This document shows, one piece after another, positions 51,201 through 63,200 of a stretch of DNA of 64,000 nucleotides. Source of the DNA: CAYVFC01 sp964450715 (GTDB taxonomy: Bacteria; Myxococcota_A; Polyangia; Polyangiales; JAFGIB01); the NCBI GenBank assembly GCA_964450715.1, contig CAYVFC010000028.1:1-64000 (forward strand). Reading direction: 5' to 3'. The translations under genes were made by a program, and so were the position numbers. The number at the start of each line of letters is the position of its first letter. Position 1 is the first letter of the stretch. The notes under the pieces were generated by a model. It was not told the origin of the DNA, did not search any database, and saw nothing but the letters and a program-made list of their open reading frames with translations.

Positions 51201-54200
51201 ATACCGGATCGATTGGATCGGCGACCACGACCTGCAGCGTACCTCCGGTCGTATCCAGCACGCGCGGCGACAGCGATGCGATGCGCGGCGCCCCGCTGGC
51301 GTCGCTGGCGGTCTGGAAGGTGATGACGTGATCGAAAAGCCCCTGGGTGCGGCGGCTGCCGATCTCGGGCAACAGCTCGACCCGGTAGTCGGCGTTGGGC
51401 TGAAGCGCGCTGCCGGGCGTGAGCACCAGGGTGTCGGCCCGCTGGCTGTCGCGCGCGATCTGGTGATCGACCGCTTCGCCGACGGTGGTTCCGTCGTCGC
51501 GCACGAAGTTGATGTAGCCCGACAGATAGGCGACGTCTTCTTCCGCGATATCCCGATTAAACTGTAGCCGGATGTCGCTCCCGGTGGGAACGCCGCTGCT
51601 TCCGGTCGACGGGGAGGAGCGCGCCAGGTCCAGGGTGAGCGTATCGATCAACAGTAGACGCCCGGCGTAGGCCACCACCGCCACGCCGTCGTCGGACAGG
51701 GAAGCGGTGGCGAACTTTCCGACCGCGGAGGATCCGACATTGAGCGCGTCGAGCAGCGTGATCAGCTCGGGACGGCTGGTATCGTAGAAGCTGAGGTAGC
51801 CCCCGCCCACGATACCGGTCAGCGCCGCGTGCGAGATGACCTCCTGAGTTCCGGCGCCGAGGCGGAATCCGACCGGATTATAATTACCTATCGAGCGGAG
51901 GCTCGCCGGCCGGGCCACGTCGATCAAACTGAGATCGGAGTGACTGCTCGACATGGCCAGCACCTTGCGGTCTCCCATGCGGCCGTTGTAGGTACCCGGT
52001 CCGTAGAATCCGACCTGCGGCAGCGAGGGCTTGGTCACATCAAAGACGAACTGCGTCTTGACGACATCGTAAGGCAACAGGTACTTGATGCCTTCCACCA
52101 GGCCGAAGACGTGGAGGTACCCGTCCACCACCTGCAGGCGCCAGGGGCGGAACTCGGCGTCGTTCGCTCCATCCTTGCCCTGCTTGATGACGCGAATGAC
52201 CGAAGGACGGAGCGGATCGGCCAAACTGATGACCGCCAGGCCGTCGCTCGGGCTGGCGGCAAAGAGCAGGTCGCCCGCCACGGCCAGCGACCTGGGCGCG
52301 GAGTTGAAGGCCAGGGGCAGCGCGTAGAGAATATCGCGATCCTGGGAGTGCCCGTCCGAGTCAGCGTCGGGCGAGCGGTCCTCTCTGTCGTAGACCAGGA
52401 TCAGCCGCTCGTCCTCGTAGGTCGAGCCGGTCATGCCCAGCTTCGGCGCCCGGGCCGATACGTAGAGGTGGCTCTCGGACAGGGCCATGCTGTAAGGGAT
52501 GAGCTCGGGCGGCAGGTTGTAGTACCCCAGCCCGTGCATGGGCGCGGCGTCGGTCAGGCTGTCGCTCTGGTAGTGCACCAGCGAGACCCAGCCCGGCGCG
52601 GTCTTGTTCCTGAACTCGGTGTATCCGGGAGCGGACCCCGGATCCGAGGCGTCCGGCTCCGGATCGGTCACGTCCCCGCGGCCGAGCACGTAGATAAGTC
52701 CCAGATCGGCGTCGACCAGCACGTCCGCGATAGTGCCCGGCGGCAGCTTGCCCGCATCCGGAACGTAGGATTCGGCGGGCTCGACAAAGACGTCCCGCTC
52801 GATCTCCTTGTCGATCTTCAGTTTGCCGTAGAACAGGGCGTTGGGCAGCTGGTAGCGGTTCCCGTCCTCGTCAAAGACCTCCACGTCCACGAAGCCGCGG
52901 TAGGAACCGCCGAAGTCAGGCGCCCGCCAGCGCATGCGCTCGGCGCTGTAGAGCGTGAGATCGTCGTTGTCGACCGTGTATTCGATATAGCCGTCCGGGT
53001 CGCCGCTTTGCCAGGCGCGCACGGTAACCCCGTCGTGGAAGCCGTAGCCCACGATCTCGACCTCCTCGCCCTGGCCGGTCTGGGAGACGCCGACCACCGC
53101 CGGGGAGAGGAAGGAGATGTAGAGGATATCCACGTAGGTGAACCCGCCCAGCACCACGTCCGAGAGGCCGTTCTCGTGCACCACCTCGACCGCGGCCGGC
53201 CCCGCGTAGTTGGGCAGGGTGTGGGCGTAGATGCGGTCGAAGGCCTCCATCCCTTCTCCGCCGGTCGCCGGCAGGACCTGGTCGATCTGCAAGAGCTGCC
53301 CGCCGATGTACAGCTCCGGATCGCTGCCGAAATTGGACCCGTAGACCACCACCGCGGTGTTGCCGGCGATGGAGCCGAAGGACGGATCGATACCGGCGAT
53401 ATCCGGGCCGGCCGCGTCGCCGGCGGCGGAAGTGTAGAAGTCGAAGGTGTAGTCCGCGCGCATGGTCGCGCCCGCGGCATTGCTCAGACCCGACTCGATG
53501 GTGACGTAGTACTGGGTATTGGGCTCGAGCTCGAGCTCGCTCTTGCGTACCAGCTCGATGAAGCGGGTCGCCGGCAGGCCGTCGCGCTCGGCAAAGCCGA
53601 TCTCGAACAGGTCGGTGGTCGCATCCTCGCCCATCTCGGGATGCATGACGTTGACCCGCAGGTGGCCGGGCAGATCGGCGTCCAGCGGCAGGGTGTGAGA
53701 GAGCTCGATCTGGATGCGGTCGAGCGCGGTGGAGACGTCTTTCTCCTCCCGCGCCGGGCTGTGAGAGAGCACGGTGATGGAGGGCAAGGTGATCTGGCAG
53801 ATGCCCCTGCGGCCGGCGGCGACCTGCAGCCCGCCGCGCGCCACCAGCAGCCCGCGGGCCGCGTAGTCCTGGTCGCTCGCCTGGCGGTGGATCACCGCCG
53901 GGATGGTGGCGTCGAGGCGCGCGTCGTCCGCATCGCCGAGGTCGATGATCTCGACCACCGACTGCGCCGGCTTGTCCTCCTGGTCGGAGTACAGGACGGT
54001 GACATAGGCCTTGCCACCCGAGACGTAGACGTCGTACACGCCGTCCTGGTAGAAGTCGGGCCTGGCCGGCAGCAGCGAGATGGTGCGGACCATGACCGGG
54101 TCGTGGGGATCGGATAGATCGATTATATTGAGCTGGGAGACCTGTCCGTCGCCCGCCATGTCGGTCACGTAGACCGTATCGCCCTCCACGAAGAGCCGGT

Positions 54201-57200
54201 TGGCCACGCCCAGCGTGTCCAGGCTGGCGATGATGGGCGTGGTCGGATCGCGCAGGTCGGCCACCGCGATGCCCTGGTGTGAGGCGGCGATCACCGCGTA
54301 CCCGCCCACGATGGCCACGTCGCGGGAGAAGCCGTCCGGCTTGATGTAGCCCACGTGGTAGGGGGCGGCCAGGTTGCTGATGTCGATCACCTGCACGCCG
54401 CCGTGGCCGTTGGCGACCAGGACCATGCTGTCCTTTCGCGCCACGCCGTAGGCATCGGCATAGGGAAGATCTACGCGTCCCTTTAGCAAATAAGGCAGCC
54501 CGAAGTTGGCCGCATCGTCCACCACCGTGAACAGCAGCAGCTCGCCGCCCGCGTTCTGGTAGTGAAGCCCGCCCGACAGGTGGTTGAGGCCGATCTCCTG
54601 CTGCAGCGCGGCGACGAAGCTGTTGCCGACGGCGCCGGGCGAGGCACCCGACTTGGAGGCGACCACCAGCGAGGCGTCTGCGCTGATCTCGGAGATGGTG
54701 CCGCGGAATATCTCGGAGGCGCCCGAGATAAGCTCGGAGCTGACGTAGACGCTGCCGTGCTCGTCCGCGGCGGTCTCATCCGCGGCATCGGCCAGGAATA
54801 GCCCCGTATAAGACGACGAGGCCTGCAGCTCGCTCAGGCCCAGCCCCTGTTCGAGATCCAGAGGATTGCCCGCCGACCAGGCGCCGACCAGGGCGCCCTC
54901 GCGCTCCGGGTCGCGGAACTGGTCAACAGCGGTGTAGTAGACCTTGCGTCCCTCGAGCTCGCTTCCCACCGCCGGCGCGAAGTACAGGTGCCTGTCGATG
55001 GCCAGCCCGACCTCGTGGGTCGTCTCCTCTTCCACCGTGTGATTGGGGGTGACCACCCGGGTGATGGTACGGACCCGCTCGTTGGTCTGCTCCGAACGGC
55101 TGAGAACGCCTCCGTCGACAAAGTCGAGCTCGTAGACCGAGTAATGTTTCTCCGGGTCGGAGTGCTCAACCGACCGCACCAGCTGGACCTCGGTATCCGC
55201 CAGGACGGTCCAGGCTCCGGTGGAGATATCCTGCCACTCGCGCACGAAGCTCATGTAGACCTGGCGTTTGGCCTCCACGCCGATATCGGTGACCCCCACC
55301 CGCAGGACGACCGGCTCGCCGGCGGTGAGGATCTCCCCGTCCGCCGGATAGATGACCTCGACCTCGGGCTCGACCGTGTCCTCGATCTGTCCGATGCGCA
55401 CCGTCTGCGTGCGCGCCGAGTGGCCGAGCACATCGTAGGCCACGGCGTAGATCTCGAAGCCCGGCGCGCCTTCCGGAGGCACGATCACGGTCTGGTAGAT
55501 GTGCTGCTGGGCGGCCGAGCCGGTGCGCTCGCTCAAGGAGTCGAACTCGGTGGCGATGGGCACCTCGTTGACGTAGAAGATGACGCGATCGATTCCCTCG
55601 ACGCCCAGGTCGTCGATCGCCTCCACGCTGATGACGATATCCTGTCCGTCGATGATCACCGACTCGTCGTTGGCCGGCTCCACGATTTCGGCGGTCGGCG
55701 GCTGGTCTTCCAGGATCTGCAGGGAACGCACCGGCGAGGCGACCGAGACGTATCCGTCCACGTCAGTGGCCTCGGCCTTGAAGCTGAGCGTGTCGCCCAC
55801 CCTTCCGGTGGGCACGTCGATGTGGAACTGGAAGGGCGCGGCCGCGTCCTCGCCATATGCCTGGTAGACCAGCTCGGCCGGATCCGAACCCAGGGCCCGG
55901 AAGAGGCGCACCGCGTCGACGCCTGCCTCGCGGTCGGTGGCCACCACGTTGACCACGATGCCGCGGCCCTCGGTGACGGTGGCCACGGCCTGGCCCAGGT
56001 TGAAGCCGCGGGTGTCTAGTATCTGTATATCGGTTACCTGCGGCGGCTCGTTGCGCAGCAAGGCCACGTTGCGCGTCTCTACCGTCTCGTTGCCCGCGCC
56101 GTCGCGCGCGCGGAAGTCCAGCAGCAGCCCGGCCTGCTCGTCGGTCGCGCCCTCGCCCAGGTATCCCTCGATGGTCCCCACCTGCATCGAGCCGAGGTGC
56201 GGCGGGGCGGTGAAGAGCATGGAGGAGACCTGCTCCCCGGCGTCGAATATGCCGTTTCGGTCCGCGTCCGCGTAGAGCCTGACCTCGACCGTGCTCACCC
56301 GCACGTTGTCGGTTACCTCGGCGGCAAAGGGCAGCTCCCTCTTCTCCACCACGGTGGCGCCCACGGCATCGGGCGACATCACCTTGACGATGGGCGCCTC
56401 GGCGTCGCGCATCACGTGAACGGTAGTGGCTCTGGCGGTGGTGGCGCTGCGCGCCTCGCCCGAGTACCGGAGCTCGGTGGCGATGGCGGTGAGCGACAGG
56501 TCCTTGCCGGCCTGGCCGTAGGGGACCTCTACCATGAACTCGTAGGGGAAGCTGGTATCGGTAAAGGTGCGCGAGCCCCCGAGCAGGCCGGCGACCGTCA
56601 TCGCTACCCGGTCGATGCCCAGGTCGTCCACCGCGTTGACCTGCACCAGCATGTACTGGCCCTCGGTGATGCTCGAGTTGTCCGCGGGAAGGCCGATGGC
56701 GACCGTGGGGGGCTGATCGGCGACGATCTCGATGTCGATCGTCTCCTCGGCGCGATGCGCGTCCAGGTCGTCGAAGCGGACGCCGTAGGTGTCGATGGCT
56801 TCCACCTGGAGCTGGAGCACGTTCTGGTCCGCGGTGGCCGCGTCGAACGCCGGCAGCTCCACCGCGAACTGGTAGGGCGGCTGCTGCAGCAGCTGGGTGT
56901 AATAGACCTCGGGGGTGACGGTGCCGCGGGTGACCGTGAGGCGCAGGGAGTCGATACCCACGTCGTCGAAAGCGTTGACATTGACGAACAGCCGGCTGCT
57001 CTCCACCACCCGCGCGCCCGGCAGCGGCGCCACGATGTCCACCACCGGCCGCTGGTCCACCCATACCGGGTAGCTGACCTCGCGTTCCCGGGTGTTGTTG
57101 GAGGCGTCGCGCGCCACGATCTTGATCCAGACGTCGTATTGAGCGTCCGGATCAAAGACGAAGTCGGGTATGGCGTCGGCGATCTCCACCAGCCGGTCGA

Positions 57201-60200
57201 CGTGGATGAGCTGCTCGTACTCCGGCGTGTCGATATTGACGGTGCTGATGGGCTCGAAATCGCGCGGCTCGACGCTCGGGATAACCCGCAGCGGAGCGCC
57301 GTAAGGCTCGAGGTGATAGGTCCCGTCCGGCTCGCGCGCTCCGTAGGCGGTATACAGCTCGAGCCGGTCGACCTTGACGTTGTCGTAGGCGCGGAAGCCG
57401 AGGGTGAAGTCCGAGGCCTCGGGGGCGCCATAGGTCCGCTCGGGCCTGGTGACCGCGATCTCGGGGTTGATGTCGTCGGCCTTACCGATAAAGGTGATCT
57501 CGTGGCGGTTGACCGAGCCGTTGGCGTCGGTGATCACGGCCGTCAACAAGACGGGCTGGTCGGCGCGGATCAGCCCGGAGGGGACCTCCATCACGTAGCC
57601 CTGGGAGATGGCGTGGGGGCTGCCGCGGGTTCCGTAGCGGATGGCCAGCTCGGACGAGTAGCGCTGTTCGATGCTTTGGTAAATTTCGCCGAACGCCGCC
57701 AGGATGTCCGCCTCGTTCCCTACCGCGCCCTCGTTCAGGGTGCCCACGATCTGTACGCCGTTGGCGTATACCTCGATATCCTCGACGCCGATGGCGCGAT
57801 CGTCGGTGGCGACCACGCCTACCTTGATGCGGAAGGTGCCGGCGGCGATGTACTGCCCATCGCGGGGCGTGGTGATGCGGAGCTCGGGCGCCATGTTCTC
57901 TAGCGGCCGAACCAGGAAGCTGCGGGTGGCCTCGTGCCCGTAGCTGTCGCGCACCACGGCCAGATACTGGGTGGGTCGGCTCTCGTCGAAGTCGATCGAT
58001 CCGCCTACCTGAGCGCGGACGGTGGCCGCGGCCGGACAGGAGCTGGAGTACTGCTGGCTCACCAGCGGGGGCTCTATCTTGTTGCCGGCCGGACCCAGCT
58101 GCCACAGCTCGTAGGCCGCCAGACCGGCGTCATCGGCCAGTGCGATGGACATGGTAAAGGACGAGCCGACCCGCACGTCGAAGTCCGCGCGGTTCAAGGG
58201 CCCGGCCCGGGTGATCTCGGTCTCGCCCTGGTTGGCGGTGAACTTGGTAAAGGCCAGCGTGGGCGGCTCGTTGGCCGCGATGGGAAGCAACAGCTCCCGG
58301 GTGGCGGTGATGCCGCTGTAGTCCTCGACCACCGCGGTGAATCTGAGCTCGCCTGCCGTATAGTCGACCGGTACCTCGAAGGGGAAGGTGTACTCGGTGA
58401 CCCCGTAACGGCCGGAGAGCTCCTGCACGATCTCCCCGTTCTGCAGCAGCTTGATGGTGGCGATACCGCGCGTGTTGTCCTGGGCCTGGAGCGCTATCTG
58501 TAGCCGCTGCAACGGCCGCACGTTGGCGCCGTCGGCCGGGGAGGTAAAGGCCAGGCTCGGAGGCGCCTCGTCGACCGACACGCTGCGTTCCGCCAGCACG
58601 CCGAGCTGCAGCGGGCCCCGCCCGGCCGAGAAACGATCGATGGCGTAACCGAGAAGCGAGAGAACCCGCAGGTCCCTGTCCGCGGGAAGCGGGATGCGCG
58701 TGCTGTAGGCGCTGCTGAGCCCCTGGGTGACGCTCTTGACCTGGTCCGCGGCCAGCAGGGCGACCCGGTCGCCGGCCGCGGCGTCGGCTACCAGCACCGA
58801 GATCAGCGCCGAGGCGCCTTGTAGCCTACGGTTCTTGCCGCCGGCGGTATAGCTGTTCACCTCGGACAGGTTGCCGGAATCGATGAAGATAGCCTTGACA
58901 AAGACATCGACGGGCTGCGCGGCCCCGTCCAGCACCTCGGGGATGATCTCGGCTCGGTTGATGCCCGGACCCACCACCGAGGCGAGATCGACTCCCGGAT
59001 CCGAGTCCTCCACCGTCTCGGTCTGCGTGAAGCCCTGGCAACCGCAACCCGAGCCGCAGGTGTGATAGGTGGTGACGTGGTAACGGACGCTGTACTCGGC
59101 GCCGAAGTCGAGACGCAGGTAGTTGTCGCCGGCCGCGGCCGCCTGGGGCAGCGGCCAGACCCGCAAGCGGCCGTCCCCGGTGGGCTCCAGATAGGGCCTG
59201 CCCTTTACCGAGAGGGTTCCCGGGTGCGTATCGGCCTCGGGATAGGTAAAGGCAATGGTGGGAAGCGAGCCTTCCGAGGGCAGCGATGCGTCGACCAGGC
59301 TCTCGCCGGTCGGATCGCGGCCCCCGTCGCTCTCCATGCCCTGAAGCGAGGTATAGAGCGGTACGAAGCGCAGGGGCGCCTCCTCGGCGATGTAGTCGTC
59401 CTCGGCGTATAGGGTCTGGAAGGCGAGCGCGCCCTGCAGGACCGAGCCCGAGGGCGAGATGGCCTCCAGCGCCAGAGTCGGCGCCTCGTCCTCGGCCACC
59501 CTTACCACCCGCACCTTGCGCGTATCGTTGCCCGAGGAATCGGTCGCCTCGACCACCAGGGTGAAATGGTCGCTGGCCGCGTCCGCCGGATCGTAGCCGG
59601 ATATATCGATAGCGAACTGTTCCGAGACGGATTTCGTGTTCTGTAGCCCGATATTCTCGACGATCGGAAGCTCCCCGTCGATCCCGTCGATGTAGATGCG
59701 GTAGGAGGCCAGCCCGTAGCCGTCGCTGATGCTCACCTTGCCGGTCACGGTCTGCTGCTCGAATACGCGCGGCGGCGGGCTGCTGATGCTGATGAGCGGA
59801 GGTTTCTCGTCGCCCTTGACGGTGAGGGTCACCCCGGGCGTGCGGGCGGTATTGACGCCGTGGTCGCTGGTCTCGACCACGAGGCTGAAGCTCTCGCCGA
59901 TGCGGTTGGCAAAGGAGAGGGGCAGCTTGAGAGCGCCCGAGAAGTCGGTATAGAACCTCTGGCCGACGATCACGCTGCCGAAAGAGCTGGGGTTGGGAAC
60001 GCTGACGGTTTCCAGGCGATCGTTGCGCGACAGGCTGGCCCAGGATAGCTCGGTCTCGACCCCCTGGGCGTCGATCAGAATGGCCTTGAGCTCTCCGGCG
60101 TAAATATTGTCCTCGGCCCGGCCCTGCACCTGGAACGAGGCTCCCACCTCGATCGCGAAAGCCGCCGAGGGCTTCTCCAGGCTGATCAGAGGCGGCTCCA

Positions 60201-63200
60201 GGTCGTCGAGGATCTCCAGCTCCAGCAGCGCCTCGCTCGACAGACCCGCATTGTCCACGGCGCGAACCCCGAAGCGCACCTCGGGCTCGCTCGGCTCGGA
60301 TCGCCGCGGGATCCGCAAACCGGCGGAAACGTAGCTCCCCGCGTTGATGACTGCGGCCAGCTCGGCGCCGGTCACCGTCTTCGATGCGATGGGGGTGGTC
60401 CCGCGCTCGATGAAGAACTCGACCGATTCGACCTCGCGGTTGTCGGTGACCAGCGCGTTGATGGTGAAGGCCTCGCCCTCGGTCAGCCTGCTGCCGGACG
60501 CCGGGTTGCGGATGGAGATGGCCGGCGGCTCGTCCGCCACCAGCGGGTAGCTCCACTGGCTGGTCGAGGTATTGCCGAACTCGTCGCTGACCGTGAGCGT
60601 CAGGGTCAGCGATTCACCCGCGGCGGGCACCTGGTAGGCGAACGATCCCTGCTCGCGCTTCTCGCTCGCCGAGTAGAGAAAGACCGGTGCGCCGGCGTTA
60701 TCGACCTCGATCTGCGCCAATCGAGAATCGTCGACCGCCTTCCAGTAGAAGGTGACTTCTTCGCCGTGGTACAGAGCGGTTCCCGGAATGGGCTGCGAGA
60801 TCGAGGCCAGCGGCTCGGTCGCGTCCCCCTCGATCTGTATCAGGTGAACCAGGGGGCCTTCGATACCCTGGTCCGACCGCTTGCCCTTGCCGTCCACCGC
60901 GACCAGCTCGGCCCGGACCTGGTGCTCGGCGTTGGAAAGGTCGAGAGAGGCGAGCGACAGCGTGAAGTCCTCGATGGCGTTCTTTGCCGGCGGATCGATG
61001 AGTCGAACATCAGGGGACGACGCGGTCGGGGTCGAGGCGCCGTCCACGAAGTAGCTCACCTCGATGGCGGTGACACCCAGGTCATCCCTGGCCTGGGCCG
61101 ATAGCAGGACCGTATCATTGGCGTGATAACTCGCCCGGTCGCCGCGAACGTCGACCATCTCCGGCGGTTGATCCTCGCTCACCGCGATCACCACCCGCGC
61201 GAGCGATTGGTTGCCGGTCTCGTCGGTAGCGATGACCTGAACCGGGTAGAGGTTGGCGGGAATGCCCCCTTGGTAGTCGTACGCCGGGATGGTCACGAGC
61301 TTGAAGGCGGTGAAGGCGTTCAGGCCTCCCGGTATCTGCTCGGGCGCAAACGCGTCGCCGGCGAGTACGTCGTTCATGCTGCCGGTCAGGTCGAACCCGC
61401 CGTTCTGGCTTGCCACGCCGCGCAGCTCCAGGCTCTCGACGCCCACGTTGTCGTAGCCGGTGACCTTGAGCACGACCTCGCTGCCCTCGATCAGGTCGGC
61501 CAGCTCGTCGCCGCCCTCGGTGCGCGTGATCGGCGGGGCGACGATGTTCACCACCGGGGGCCGCTCGTCCTTGCCGAGCGTCACCAGCACGCTCGCGCTG
61601 CGGTTCGTCTGGCCCTTGCTATCAACGGCGATGGCGTGGATCTTGAGCGTCTGCTCCGAGGTCACCCCGGCGACCGTCTGGTAGCGATAGGTAAAGGGAG
61701 CATCGGGATCGGAGCCGATCAACCTGTCGTTTACGTAGAAGTCGACCCGATCGACCGACACGTCGTCGGTGGCGCTGGCGCGGATCTCGACGGGCTGACC
61801 GGAGACGTGATGGGAGCCGGGCGCCGGATGGGAGATGGCCACATTGGGCAACTGGTCCTCGAGCACCAGCACGCGAACCTCGCCGGACTGCGAGACCGCT
61901 CCGTGGATGTCGGTGGCTCGCAGCCGCAGGCGCAGGGTGGTGCCGACCCGTTCCGGGCCGATCGCAAAGGAGAAGGTGTGGCTCACGTGGTTGAAGGACA
62001 GGGCATTGGAAGCGGGCGCGCTCGGATTCGAGTAGACGAAGCGGTCGGCTATCGCGTCGTTTACCAGCAGCTCCACCTCGATCCCGGCGTTCAGCGTGTC
62101 GTCGCCCGCGTCGATGCGAACGGCGAGGGTCTCGCCCGCGGTCACGCTCGAATCCGGGACCGGCGAGACGATGGAGGCCTCGGGGGAGCGGTTCTTGACG
62201 ATGCGGATCAGGCGCGGCGGGGTCGGCGCGCTTCCCCCGTCCACGTGAACCACCGCGTGCACCGAGCGCGTGGTCTCGCTGGTGGCAATGGTTTCGACCT
62301 GCCCGTCAAAGCGCCACACCTCGTAGGTGCCCAGATCGTATCCCTCCGGGCTCTTGCGGGCATCGAGCACCGGGTAGCCGGCCGTCCCCACCCGAGAGCC
62401 GTCCACGAAGAAGTCCACGTACTCGATACCAGACGATCCGCCCGAGCCTCCCACGGATGCTGCCACCTGAAAGCGGATGGGGCTCTGCTCCACGAAGCGC
62501 TGTAGCGGGGTGGGAAGCTCGAGCGTGACCTGGGGCAGGCCGACCTCCCGCTCGCCCACCACCTCGACGAACCGGTCCACCGTCCGGTTGGTCTGACCTC
62601 CCGTGTCGAGCGCCTCGGCGTATACCGCCAGGCGCTTGCCCAGCATCTGCTCGTTGATCTCCACCGCCAGGCTGTAGGGAGAGACGCTGCGCCTGCCGAT
62701 CAGGTCGTCGTCCAGGTAGAAACGGATCTCGGTGATGCCCCCGTCGTCCTCGCCCGAGGCCTGCAGGATCAGCTGCTCGCCGACCTGCACCCGCTCGGGC
62801 GCGGACAGCGCGACCGTCGGGATCTCGTCATGGGCAATGACCGGGATGTCCAGAGAGAGCTCGGGCTGCTGCGGCATGGTCACCCGGATAACCGCGGGCG
62901 CGGATTCCGGTATGACCGCCTTGGACAGCACACCGCTGTTCGGATCCAGGTCGAGAATGCCCTCCCCTCCAGAGGTTACGGCGTACTGGAGTGGATGTTG
63001 GGTGGTAATGTCGGTGACCCGGCCGTCGTAATAAGTAGCCTTGATGTTCGGCAGCGGATGCCGGGTATTGAGCCGAACCAGCTCCAGACGCCCCTCCGCG
63101 CTCAGACCCGCGGCCTCCAGCGAGACTATATAATTAGAAAGGTCGACCGAGACCGGTATCTCGATCGGATCGACGCCCGGATAGCTTACCGTGATCCTGA

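Noticed and set aside
33328..51567. Very long plus-strand ORFs (33328-37113, 42499-47376, 48310-51567) opposite the giant gene
   Set aside because: High-GC codon bias leaves the antisense frame open. Their translations are low-complexity and Arg/Gly/His/Gln-rich without motifs, while the minus strand has clear domains throughout.
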